From: Myxococcus dinghuensis | GTDB lineage: Bacteria; Myxococcota; Myxococcia; Myxococcales; Myxococcaceae | Assembly: GCF_024198235.1 (NCBI RefSeq) | Contig: NZ_JAKCFB010000014.1 | Location: 1 to 64,000, forward strand | Direction of reading: 5' to 3' | Length of the DNA stretch: 64,000 nucleotides | Shown: positions 7,799 through 16,663 of the stretch, one piece after another | Numbering within the stretch: the stretch's first letter is position 1 | How the letters are laid out: each line of letters opens with the position of its first letter | The notes under the pieces: model-generated | The model's database searches: none | What the model was told of the DNA's origin: nothing | Seen by the model: the letters and a program-made list of their open reading frames with translations, nothing else | Position numbers and translations under genes: made by a program

Positions 7799-10492
7799 AT
7801 GCCTTCCGCCCTCACCGCCTCCCAGATTCGCGAGGCGTTCCTCAAGTTCTTCGAGGAGCGTGGACACCGTCGCGTCCCCTCCTCCTCGCTGGTGCCCGCC
7901 AACGACCCGACCCTGCTGTTCACCAACGCGGGCATGGTGCAGTTCAAGGACGTCTTCACCGGCCGCGAGCGGCGCGACTACACCCGCGCGACGACCTCGC
8001 AGAAGTGCGTGCGCGCCGGTGGCAAGCACAACGACCTCGACAACGTGGGCTACACGGCGCGCCACCACACGTTCTTCGAGATGCTCGGCAACTTCTCCTT
8101 CGGCGACTACTTCAAGGCGGACGCCATCGCGTACGGCTGGGAGTTCGTGACGAAGACGCTCGGCCTGGCGAAGGACCGGCTGGCCATCACCGTGTTCAAC
8201 GGCGAGGACGGCATCCCCTGGGACGAGGAGGCGTTCGAGCTGTGGGCGAAGGAGGGCGTGTCCCGAGACCGCATCTACAAGCTCGGCAAGAAGGACAACT
8301 TCTGGGCCATGGGCGACACCGGCCCGTGCGGCCCCTGCTCCGAGATCCACTACCACCAGGGCGACGACATCCCCTGTGTCGAGGAGGCCGCGGGCAGCAA
8401 GTGCCTGGGCGTCGCGTGTGACTGCGACCGGTGGCTGGAAATCTGGAACCTCGTGTTCATGCAGTTCGAGCGCAAGGAGAAGGACGCGCCGCTGATTCCG
8501 CTGCCCAAGCCGTCCATCGACACGGGCGCGGGTCTGGAGCGCATCGCGTCCGTCGTCCAGGGCAAGCGCTCGAACTACGACACGGACCTCTTCCAGGACA
8601 TCATCGCGAAGGTGGTCGAAGTCTCCGGCAAGCCGTACTCACAGGAGACGGGCGCCTCCCACCGAGTCATCGCGGACCACAGCCGCGCGGCGGCGTTCCT
8701 CATCGCCGACGGCGTGCAGCCCTCCAACGAGGGCCGCGGCTACGTGCTCCGCCGCATCATGCGCCGCGCCATCCGCCACGGCGCGCACCTGATGCGCATC
8801 GAGCAGCACTTCTTCCACAAGGTCATCGACCGCGTCATCGAGCTGATGGGCGACGCGTACCCCGAACTGCGCGAGAGCCGCCCGTTCATCCTCCGGGTGG
8901 CGGAGTTCGAGGAGCAGAGCTTCCGCGAGACGCTCAGCCGCGGCATGAAGCTCATCGAGGAGAGCGTCACCCGCATGAAGGCGGCGGGCGAGAAGGTGAT
9001 GACGGGCCAGGAGGTGTTCCTCTTCCACGGCACCTACGGCTTCCCGTCGGACCTGACGCAGATCATCCTCCAGGAGCACGGCCTGGAGGCCGACCTCCCG
9101 GGCTACGAGCGGGTCAAGGACGACGACTCCAAGGGCGTCAAGTCCGCGCTCAACAAGGACAAGGCCGTCGGCGACGTGTACCTCAAGCTCCTCGAGAAGC
9201 TCGGGCCCACCGAGTTCCTCGGCTACGAGGGCGAGGGACACGAGGGCGAGGGCAGCATCCGCGCGCTGATTCGCGACGGCGTCGAGGTGTCCGAGGCGTC
9301 CCAGGGCGACAAGGTGGAGGTCGTGCTCGACCGGACGCCCTTCTACGGTGAGTCCGGCGGACAGATTGGCGACACGGGCGACATCGTCGGTCACGGCGGC
9401 AAGGCCGTGGCGAAGGTGCAGGACGCGCAGCGCCCGGTCTCCGGGCTCACCGTCCACGCGGTGGAAATCACCGAGGGCACGTTCAAGGTCGGCGACATGG
9501 TGCAGGCGGCGGTGGACGTGGAGCGCCGCAAGGCCATCCGCGCGAACCACTCCGCGACGCACCTGCTGCACAAGGCGCTGAAGCTGGTGCTGGGCGAGCA
9601 CGTGAAGCAGGCGGGCTCCGTCGTGGCGCCGGACTTCCTGCGCTTCGACTTCTCGCACTTCGGACCGCTCACCACGGAGGAGTCGGAGCGGGTCGAGGAC
9701 CTGGTCAACGGCTGGATTCGCGACAACACGGCGGCGCAGACGCGCGTGATGGCGCTGGAGGACGCGAAGAAGTCCGGCGCGGTGGCGATGTTCGGCGAGA
9801 AGTACGGCGAGACGGTGCGCGTCGTCACCGTGCATCCGGAGTCCACCGAGCTGTGCGGCGGCACGCATGTGCGCCGCAGCGGCGACATCGGCCTGTTCAA
9901 GCTCTCGAGCGAGAGCAGCGTGGCGTCCGGCGTGCGCCGCATCATCGCGCTCACGGGCGTGGGCGCGCTCCAGTTCGTCCGCGAGCAGGAGCACGAGCTG
10001 CGCAAGGTGGCCGAGCTGCTGAAGACGAACCCGAAGGAGATCGCCAAGCGCGTCGAGGCGACGCAGAAGCGCGTGAAGGAGCTCGAGCGCAAGGTCGAGG
10101 AGGTCTCCGTCAAGGCGCAGACGGCGGGCAGCAAGGACCTGCTGGAGCAGGCCCGCGACGTCAACGGCATGAAGGTGCTGGCGACGCGCGTGGACCCGGC
10201 GGACGACAAGGTGTTCCGCGGCATGGCGGACCAGTTGCGCGACCGCATCCGCTCGGGCGTGGTGGCCATCGGCGGCGAGAAGGACGGCCGGGCCATCATC
10301 CTCGTGGCGGCGACGAAGGACGTCGTGGCCAAGGGCATCAGCGCGGGCGACCTCGTGCGGGAGATGGCCAAGGAGGTCGGTGGCAAGGGCGGCGGCAAGC
10401 CCGACATGGCCCAGGCCGGTGGCCCCGACGCGACGAAGCTGTCCGCGGCGCTGGAGAAGCTCTACGAGCTGGTGAAGGGCGCGAGCGCCTGA
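7799..10492 (+). CDS. alaS: Alanyl-tRNA synthetase
   Basis: 897 residues, normal for bacterial AlaRS (about 870-900). The class II catalytic core opens with SQIREAFLKFFEERGH and includes the RHHTFFEMLGNFSFGDYFK motif and GAGLERIASVVQGK. The editing domain has HSATH (His584, His588) and CGGTH (Cys686, His690), the zinc-binding quartet that clears mischarged tRNA. A glycine-rich C-Ala domain follows, with the end typical of the family. A Cys-rich insert sits between the EIHYHQGDD motif and EIWNLVFMQF. The frame is open further upstream, but the family start is the MPSALTASQIR methionine. It overlaps the next gene start by one base (TGATG), so the three genes to 15896 are probably one operon. 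Confidence 0.97.
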   Translation: MPSALTASQIREAFLKFFEERGHRRVPSSSLVPANDPTLLFTNAGMVQFKDVFTGRERRDYTRATTSQKCVRAGGKHNDLDNVGYTARHHTFFEMLGNFSFGDYFKADAIAYGWEFVTKTLGLAKDRLAITVFNGEDGIPWDEEAFELWAKEGVSRDRIYKLGKKDNFWAMGDTGPCGPCSEIHYHQGDDIPCVEEAAGSKCLGVACDCDRWLEIWNLVFMQFERKEKDAPLIPLPKPSIDTGAGLERIASVVQGKRSNYDTDLFQDIIAKVVEVSGKPYSQETGASHRVIADHSRAAAFLIADGVQPSNEGRGYVLRRIMRRAIRHGAHLMRIEQHFFHKVIDRVIELMGDAYPELRESRPFILRVAEFEEQSFRETLSRGMKLIEESVTRMKAAGEKVMTGQEVFLFHGTYGFPSDLTQIILQEHGLEADLPGYERVKDDDSKGVKSALNKDKAVGDVYLKLLEKLGPTEFLGYEGEGHEGEGSIRALIRDGVEVSEASQGDKVEVVLDRTPFYGESGGQIGDTGDIVGHGGKAVAKVQDAQRPVSGLTVHAVEITEGTFKVGDMVQAAVDVERRKAIRANHSATHLLHKALKLVLGEHVKQAGSVVAPDFLRFDFSHFGPLTTEESERVEDLVNGWIRDNTAAQTRVMALEDAKKSGAVAMFGEKYGETVRVVTVHPESTELCGGTHVRRSGDIGLFKLSSESSVASGVRRIIALTGVGALQFVREQEHELRKVAELLKTNPKEIAKRVEATQKRVKELERKVEEVSVKAQTAGSKDLLEQARDVNGMKVLATRVDPADDKVFRGMADQLRDRIRSGVVAIGGEKDGRAIILVAATKDVVAKGISAGDLVREMAKEVGGKGGGKPDMAQAGGPDATKLSAALEKLYELVKGASA

Positions 10493-11157
10493 TGCGAACC
10501 CGCTCCTCCGCCCCCATGGCCCCGGTGGCACGACTCCTGGCGGCGGCCCTCCTCGTGGGGGGCTGCACGAAGGACGAGGCGTCGCCTGGCGCGATGGGGA
10601 ACGCGGATGAGCGCACGCTCCAGAAGCTGCGTCAGGAAGTCGACCGGGTGAACCAGGGCGGCCGAGCCACCGCCGCCCCCGAGCCGGTGCGAGCAGCCCC
10701 CAACGCGCAGCTCGCGGGTCTCGCGGCGGCGCAGACGGACATGGCGCCGCAGAAGCTGAACCTGCCGGAGCCCAACGACACGGTGCACGTCGACACCGTG
10801 GCGATGAAGCTCACGGGGCTCGAGGCTTCGCACTCGGTGAAGGGTTCGGGCAAGTTGAGCATGACGACGGAGGACCAGTTCCTCCGGGTCCAGCTCGTGA
10901 CGCAGAACGTGGGCGAGAAGCCCGCGAGCCTGGACCTCGACGAGGCGAAGGTCGTCGACGCGAAGGGCACGGCCTACGGTGTGGCCCGGGACGTCCAGGT
11001 GCTCGCGGGCACGCGCCCGCTGCGCCGCACCTGGGGGCCGGATGAGCGCACCGACATGGTCCTCCTGTTCGAGCTCCCCCCACAGGCCCTGCGCGAAAGC
11101 ACCCTGGGCCTGGTCATCCCCGGGACAGGGGGAGAGGTGCGGATCCCCCTGCGATGA
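10492..11157 (+). CDS. Lipoprotein with DUF4352-like beta domain
   Basis: 221 residues. The signal sequence ends in ALLVGGC (Cys near residue 24), a good lipobox. A low-complexity Ala/Gln stretch (residues 35-85) leads to an immunoglobulin-like beta domain at about 100-221, with TEDQFLRVQLVTQNVGEKPASL and a hydrophobic RTDMVLLFELP strand. This resembles the DUF4352/telokin-like domains of Gram-positive and myxobacterial lipoproteins. It shares one base with the alaS stop and four (ATGA) with the next gene, so its translation is coupled to both. The partner is probably the downstream PilZ-Hsp70 protein, by genomic context only. Confidence 0.8.
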   Translation: MRTRSSAPMAPVARLLAAALLVGGCTKDEASPGAMGNADERTLQKLRQEVDRVNQGGRATAAPEPVRAAPNAQLAGLAAAQTDMAPQKLNLPEPNDTVHVDTVAMKLTGLEASHSVKGSGKLSMTTEDQFLRVQLVTQNVGEKPASLDLDEAKVVDAKGTAYGVARDVQVLAGTRPLRRTWGPDERTDMVLLFELPPQALRESTLGLVIPGTGGEVRIPLR

Positions 11158-14100
11158 GCGGGCTCGCGTCCAAGCTGCTGCCCCTGAGAATCCGTCTTCC
11201 GTACTCCACGGAAGAGGAGTTCATCGACAAGTACGGCTCCAACGTCGCGCGGGGTGGCGTGTTCGTGGCCACGCGTGCGCTGAAGCCCGAGGGCACCGGG
11301 CTCGCGTTCGAGTTCGTGCTCGCGGATGGGACGCGGCTGCTGCGCGGTGAAGGCGTGGTGGTGAAGGCCCAGGTCGAATCCGGCAACGGGCGCACCGGGA
11401 TGACCGTGCGCTTCGTGAAGCTGGATGCCGCCAGCAAGGCCGTCGTCGACCGCGTCGTCGCGCGACGAGGCCTTCCCGAGGCCCCCCCTGCTCCGGTGCA
11501 CACGGTGCCGGGCCTCGTGAGGAAGGCGCAGCAGCCTCCCGTGGCGAAGCCCGCGGAATCCCCTCCGGCGGAGACACGCAAGCCCCCTATCGCCGAGGAG
11601 CCCGCGGCGGCTCGGGACGAGTCGGCCACGGAGCCGGTCAGCGCCCACGTGGTTCACGAGGACGCGCCGTCCCCGGCCGAGACCAGCAAGGCTGAAGACG
11701 TTCGAGAGCCGAGCGCGGAGGCTGACGCCTCGGAGCACCACGCCGAGCCCGCGACTCCCGGAGAAGCCCAGGAGCATCAGGCCGTATCGCCCGCCCGAGC
11801 GGAGGGCGGGGCTGTCGAGGCACCGCCGTCGGATGAGGGCGACGGGCTCGACTTCGACATCACCGCGAGCCTGTTCGACTCGGACGATGCGGAGTCGTCG
11901 GCGTCCCCCGACTCGCAGGCTGTCCCCGTCGGGCCCGAGGCTCCACGTCCTGTGGACAAGGGCGCGGTTCCGGTCGCGAGCATCGAGGCCCACGCAACGA
12001 CGACGCCCACGGTCAGCGTCCCGGTTCGCCCCCAGACGGGAGCACCGCGCTTCGAGCTGGCTCCGCCCTCGGACGGTCCCTCCGCGCGACCGGCCGCGCC
12101 CCGCGTGGAGACACAGGCCCGAGCAGTCCCGGGACAGCGCCGTCCCAGCGACGAAGTGGCCGCTGGCCTCGAGTCCGCGTCGTCCGAGAACGTGCCGCTC
12201 GCGACCTCCACGAGTCCGGGCACGACGCCGTCGGAACCGGATGACGACGTTTTCTCGTGGGATATCCAAGAGGACACGGACTCCGAACCGGCCGTCGCCG
12301 CGTCAGTCGTCAAGGAACCGAGCCCAGCGGAACCCTTGCGGAGTGAGTCCACGACGGCAGATGCGCAGGACACGAGCCAGTCCCCGACAGGGACATCTGG
12401 CACGAGCTCCTCGTCAGGGTCTGCGGACGCCTCCACTGCTACGGCGCCCCAGGCATCCACCGAGTCCGCAGCGCGTGATGCCTCGACGGCCGCTCCCGCG
12501 ACGTCCGGTGAGGCAGCACCCCACTGGAACGAGCGTCCCGAAGAGAGCACCGGGACAATGGCTGAATCGGCGCCAAGCGAAGCAGCGGGCGCCGACACTT
12601 CGACAGAGGCTCTGGCATCCGAGGAGTCTTGGCAGCACGCGGGCGACGACTCGGGTCCCTCGACAGGCGTAGCGGAACCACACGTCGTCAGTGACTCGAG
12701 TTCCTCTACGGAATCCGTGACGGACAAGCCGTCACGGCTCAACGTCCCGCCCCTCTCAGAAGAGACCGCCGCACACCGCAAAGCGAGTGCCTCCGCCCCC
12801 TCCGCGGAGACTCCGACGTCCGAGGCATCACGGCGCCACGACCGGGACACCACGGTTGGTTCGGAGGACGCCTCGGCACCATGCGACACAAGTGCCACGG
12901 CCTCGTCGGCAGTGGAGCCGACATCCGAGATGTCAGGGGGGAGCGAGAGCACCGCCCCTGTCGCCCCAGAGGACGCATCGGAGCCACGAGACGAAAGTGT
13001 CTCCGCCTCCTTGGAAGAAGCTCCGACGTCCGAGACACCTCGGGCTCACGACCGCGACGCCTCGGTCCGCTCGACGGACGCATCGGCGCCAGTCAACACG
13101 AATGCCTCGGCAGAGACTCCGACATACGACGCGCTTCACGACCACGACCGAATCATCTCAGGTCACTCGGCGGACACGTCGGAGCAGCGAGATGCAGGCT
13201 CCTCGGCGGAGACTCCGCCCCCCGCGGAGCCACGAGACCACGACCGAGATATCTCGAGCCTCACATCGGACATTGCGGACCAGCCAGGTACGGGTGCCTC
13301 CTCTCCGCTGACGGAGCCCTCACCATCCGAGGCGGCTCAGCAACACAGTGGCAATACCTCCTCGGGCCCGTCGCTCGACGCACTGACTCCGGCGGAATCA
13401 CCACGACTAGACGAGGGCGCCGCTCTCGGCCAACCGCCCCGCGATTCCTCGTCGGCGGCTCCGACGACGGTCACCGCGAGCGAGAACGCTCTCGGCCAAC
13501 CAGCTCCCGATACCTCGTCGACTGCTCCGACGGCGGTCACCGCGAGCGAGGAGGGAGCGGCACGCCAGGAGCCCAAGCCTCCCGCTGCCTCGACAACCAT
13601 CTCGGCTGAGAGCGAAGCAGCGCCCGGAGAGACAAGCACCTCCAGTTCCTCGCTCCCAGCCGGGGGCACACAGCCAGCCGCGACTGACTCCGCAGCCCCG
13701 ACCACGGAGTCCGCTCCAGGCAGCGCGCAGCCAGCCGCGACCGTCTCCGCAACTTCCACGGGTCGCGCCCCGACCACGGAGTCCGCGCCTGACAGCGCGC
13801 AGCCAGCCGCGACCGTCTCCGCAACTTCCACGGGTCGCGCCCCGACCACGGAGTCCGCGCCTGACAGCGCGCAGCCAGCCGCGACTGACTCCGCAGCCCC
13901 GACCACAGAGTTCGCTCCAGGCAGCGCGCAGCCAGCCGCGACCGTCTCCGTACTTTCCACGGGTCGCCCCCCGACCACAGAGTCCGTTCCTGACAGCGCG
14001 CAGCCAGCCGCGACCGTCTCCGTACCTTCCACGGGTCGCGCCCCGACCACGGAGTCCGCGCCTGACAGCGCGCAGCCAGCCGCGACTGACTCCGCACCTT

Positions 14101-15896
14101 CCACGGGCCGCGCCCCGACCACGGAGTCCGCGCCTGGCAGCGCGCAGCAGCCAGTAGCCGACACGGAGCCTTCGCGCCGTGAACGCGCGGACGCCCCCAC
14201 GGGCCGTGGTCCCCACCTCGAGTCCGTGCCGACGCCGACCGCGGACGTCGAATCGGCTCGAAGCCGGCGCCGGGCGCTGCTCGAGGTCCCCGTCCCCACG
14301 GCCTCGCCGTCCGCCTCCGTCCCCGAGGTCATCCTCGGCATCGACTTGGGGACCTCTCACGCCCGGGTCGCCGTCCTCCACGAGGGCACCGCGCGGCTCG
14401 TCCCGCTGCCGGGCACGGAGACCCACGAACTACTCGCCCTGGTCGCCGTGGATGGCAGCGAGGAGCTGCTCGTCGGCCCCGCCGCGCAGGTCGAGGCCAC
14501 CCGCGCACCGCGCCGCGCCGCGCACGGCCTCATGCGGCTGCTCGGACTCCGGGCCCGCTCACCGCGCCTGCGCGCCCTGACGCCGCACCTCCCCTTCCCC
14601 ATCACGGCGGACCCGAACGGCGACGCGGCGGTGGAGCTCGGTGGCCGGCTCGTCTCCCCCACCCTCTTCACCGCGCTGCTGCTGCGCGAGCTGAAGCACG
14701 CCGCGGCCACCTTCGTCGGACGCAAGGCCACGCGCGCCGTCATCTGCGCGCCCACCCACTTCACGGACCGCCAGCGCGCGGCCCTGCGTGACGCGGCGAC
14801 CCTCGCCGGGCTCGACGCCCAACGCATCCTCACCGCGCCCGCCGCGGCGGCGCTCGCGCACGGTCACGGCCGGGGCCTCGCGCGCAAGCGGGTGCTCGTC
14901 GTGGACGTGGGCGGCGGCGGGCTCGAGGTGGCCGTGGTCCAGGTGACCGGTGACGACCTGGAGGTCATCACCACCGGTGGAGACCCGCTGGTCGGAGGCA
15001 TGGACTTCGACACGCGCATCGCGGAGGCGCTCGCCAGCGACCTCGCGGAGCAGGGCGTGCCCAGGCCGGACCACCTGCTCGACTGGGGCCCGCTGCGCGC
15101 GGCCGCGGAGACCGCCAAGATGGCCCTCTCCGAACGCACCGAGGTGGAGGTCCCGATGCCCACCGGCACCGTGCCCCCACTCAGCCGCGAGCGCGTCGAG
15201 GCGCTCACGGCCGACCTCGCCCAGCGCGTCACCGCCGTCGTGCGCGAGGTCCTCGACTCCAACGCCTTGTCGCCCCAGGGCCTCGACGCCGTGCTGCTCG
15301 TCGGCGGACAGGGCCGCACGCCGCTCGTGCGCCGCCGCCTGGAGGAGAGCCTCGGCGTGCCCGTGCGCGAGGACGTGGACGCGCGGGGCGCGGTGGCGCT
15401 CGGCGCGGCCCTGCTCGGTCACGCGCTGCTGCTCGCGGAAGGGGGCAAGCCCGCCGCCTCCGTCTCCGAGGTGCTCTCCATGCCCGTGGGCGTCGCCGAG
15501 CGCGGCGGCACCATGCGCCGCGTGCTGGAGCGCACCACCCGCCTCCCCGCCGGCAAGACGCTCGTCTTCCCCATGACGGCGCCCGGCCCGCTGGAGCTCG
15601 CCCTCTTCCAGGGAACCTCCTCCCTCGTCGCGGAGAACGAGTACCTGGGCCGCGTCTCCCTCAACGTCGAGCGCCCGGGCGAGGTGGAGCTGCACCTGGC
15701 GCTCTCCGTCGACGGCGTGCTGTCGCTCGAGGCCACGCTGCCGGGCGTGCGCCGCCAGCCCGTCTCCCTCGCCCTCGAGGACCTGGACGACGCGGGGCGC
15801 GAGGCGCTCATCGCCCGCTCGCCGCTCGTCGGTGAACCCGAGGCGCGCCCGAGCGGACTGCTGTCCGGGCTGAAGAAGCTGTTCGGTCGCCGCTGA
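11154..15896 (+). CDS. PilZ-like / long disordered linker / Hsp70 (DnaK-like) fusion protein
   Basis: 1,580 residues in three parts. Residues 1-105 resemble the TIGR02266 Myxococcus paralogous PilZ-type domain (LRIRLPYSTEEEFIDKYGSN, then VARGGVFVAT). Residues about 110-1050 are Ser/Thr/Ala/Pro/Glu-rich, almost certainly disordered, with degenerate HDRD-containing repeats and a block of near-identical 24-residue repeats. Residues about 1058-1560 are an Hsp70-type ATPase: GIDLGTS phosphate-1 loop (Asp1064), VVDVGGGG phosphate-2 loop, GDPLVGGMDFD, LLVGGQGRTPLV adenosine motif, and a short beta substrate domain. The usual GGGT of phosphate-2 is GGGG here. It ends KKLFGRR with no EEVD-like tail. 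It could couple a cyclic-di-GMP-type sensor domain to chaperone activity; this is inference. Confidence 0.85.
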   Translation: MSGLASKLLPLRIRLPYSTEEEFIDKYGSNVARGGVFVATRALKPEGTGLAFEFVLADGTRLLRGEGVVVKAQVESGNGRTGMTVRFVKLDAASKAVVDRVVARRGLPEAPPAPVHTVPGLVRKAQQPPVAKPAESPPAETRKPPIAEEPAAARDESATEPVSAHVVHEDAPSPAETSKAEDVREPSAEADASEHHAEPATPGEAQEHQAVSPARAEGGAVEAPPSDEGDGLDFDITASLFDSDDAESSASPDSQAVPVGPEAPRPVDKGAVPVASIEAHATTTPTVSVPVRPQTGAPRFELAPPSDGPSARPAAPRVETQARAVPGQRRPSDEVAAGLESASSENVPLATSTSPGTTPSEPDDDVFSWDIQEDTDSEPAVAASVVKEPSPAEPLRSESTTADAQDTSQSPTGTSGTSSSSGSADASTATAPQASTESAARDASTAAPATSGEAAPHWNERPEESTGTMAESAPSEAAGADTSTEALASEESWQHAGDDSGPSTGVAEPHVVSDSSSSTESVTDKPSRLNVPPLSEETAAHRKASASAPSAETPTSEASRRHDRDTTVGSEDASAPCDTSATASSAVEPTSEMSGGSESTAPVAPEDASEPRDESVSASLEEAPTSETPRAHDRDASVRSTDASAPVNTNASAETPTYDALHDHDRIISGHSADTSEQRDAGSSAETPPPAEPRDHDRDISSLTSDIADQPGTGASSPLTEPSPSEAAQQHSGNTSSGPSLDALTPAESPRLDEGAALGQPPRDSSSAAPTTVTASENALGQPAPDTSSTAPTAVTASEEGAARQEPKPPAASTTISAESEAAPGETSTSSSSLPAGGTQPAATDSAAPTTESAPGSAQPAATVSATSTGRAPTTESAPDSAQPAATVSATSTGRAPTTESAPDSAQPAATDSAAPTTEFAPGSAQPAATVSVLSTGRPPTTESVPDSAQPAATVSVPSTGRAPTTESAPDSAQPAATDSAPSTGRAPTTESAPGSAQQPVADTEPSRRERADAPTGRGPHLESVPTPTADVESARSRRRALLEVPVPTASPSASVPEVILGIDLGTSHARVAVLHEGTARLVPLPGTETHELLALVAVDGSEELLVGPAAQVEATRAPRRAAHGLMRLLGLRARSPRLRALTPHLPFPITADPNGDAAVELGGRLVSPTLFTALLLRELKHAAATFVGRKATRAVICAPTHFTDRQRAALRDAATLAGLDAQRILTAPAAAALAHGHGRGLARKRVLVVDVGGGGLEVAVVQVTGDDLEVITTGGDPLVGGMDFDTRIAEALASDLAEQGVPRPDHLLDWGPLRAAAETAKMALSERTEVEVPMPTGTVPPLSRERVEALTADLAQRVTAVVREVLDSNALSPQGLDAVLLVGGQGRTPLVRRRLEESLGVPVREDVDARGAVALGAALLGHALLLAEGGKPAASVSEVLSMPVGVAERGGTMRRVLERTTRLPAGKTLVFPMTAPGPLELALFQGTSSLVAENEYLGRVSLNVERPGEVELHLALSVDGVLSLEATLPGVRRQPVSLALEDLDDAGREALIARSPLVGEPEARPSGLLSGLKKLFGRR
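13698..14155 (+). repeat. 72-bp tandem coding repeats in the PilZ-Hsp70 linker
   Basis: Seven copies of a unit beginning ACCACGGAGTCCG (or ACCACAGAG) start at 13701, 13773, 13845, 13902, 13974, 14046 and 14118. The spacing is 72 bases except one 57-base step, where five codons are missing. Each encodes about 24 residues with the core TTESAPDSAQPAAT. Copies differ by a few bases, so expansion is fairly recent. The lengths are all multiples of three and keep the frame. Confidence 0.9.
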
Positions 15897-16004
15897 GCGC
15901 CCCGCCGCCCGTCCCCTGCCGGACCCTCCGACCCACCGCCGGCCCCGTGGGCGCTCTCTGTAGCCGACTCGACGGATGCCCACCTTGTCGCTGACCGAAA
16001 CCTC

Positions 16005-16011
16005 GGGGAGG
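16005..16011 (+). promoter_or_regulatory. Shine-Dalgarno deciding the barrel-protein start
   Basis: GGGGAGG sits 6 bases before the ATG at 16018, which opens a clean signal peptide. The longer in-frame ATG at 15976 would place 14 non-signal residues in front of it. Confidence 0.65.
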
Positions 16012-16017
16012 TATGCG

Positions 16018-16641
16018 ATGCGACGTTCGATGGCGGGAGGAGTGACCGTGGTGGCCCTGGGTCTGGCGAGTCCGGCCCTGGCGGCGGTGGAGGCCCAGCA
16101 TGTCGCCAAGAAGCTGGGCATGAGGGACGACCCCGAGGCGGGTCTCGACGTGCGCCTGGGCCTGGGCGGACTCACCGGCTCGCTGGGCGACGACACCAAG
16201 GTCGGGCCGCTGCTCGGCATCGTCGCCGAGGTGACGCCGTGGAAGTACCTCGGCTTCGAGGCCGGCTATGAAATCCAGCGCAACGGCATCGACAGCAGTC
16301 GCGTCGGCGACGAGGGCGAGGGGCTCTGGCGCAACGGCCTGGGGGTGCTCGCCAAGGTAGGCCCCTACGTCGAGGAGCGCTGGCGCCCCTTCGTGGGTGT
16401 CGGCTTCGGCGTGAACTACTTCAACCCGTCCGACGGCGCCGACAACGTCTACCGCAACGACTGGACCACCGACGTCCCGCTCGCCGCGGGCGTTGAGTAT
16501 CGCTTCGGCCACCTCTACGCGGGGGCCCGGGCGACCTACCACCTCATCGGCGGCGAGAACATCGTGGACCGCCCGGGGACCGACGAGCGGGCCCACGGCG
16601 GCGTCCTCAACGGCAACATCTCCGTGGGCGGCCGCTTCTAG
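16018..16641 (+). CDS. Outer-membrane beta-barrel protein
   Basis: 207 residues with a signal peptide (MRRSMAGGVTVVALGLASPALAA). The mature part alternates hydrophobic and polar residues in short strands with aromatic belts (DVRLGLGGLTGSLG, WKYLGFEAGYEI, WRPFVGVGFGVNYF, EYRFGHLYAGARATYHL). It finishes with a terminal Phe (GNISVGGRF), the usual outer-membrane assembly signal. The pattern fits an eight-stranded OmpA/OmpW-like barrel. There is no peptidoglycan-binding domain. The function (porin, structural or receptor) cannot be told. It is convergent with gshA, 22 bases apart. Confidence 0.85.
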   Translation: MRRSMAGGVTVVALGLASPALAAVEAQHVAKKLGMRDDPEAGLDVRLGLGGLTGSLGDDTKVGPLLGIVAEVTPWKYLGFEAGYEIQRNGIDSSRVGDEGEGLWRNGLGVLAKVGPYVEERWRPFVGVGFGVNYFNPSDGADNVYRNDWTTDVPLAAGVEYRFGHLYAGARATYHLIGGENIVDRPGTDERAHGGVLNGNISVGGRF

Positions 16642-16663
16642 GCCCCCCACCGCCACGCGCCCG

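Noticed and set aside
13698-14155. Possible CRISPR array
   Set aside because: The units are directly adjacent coding repeats of 72 bases with no unique spacers, inside a continuous reading frame.
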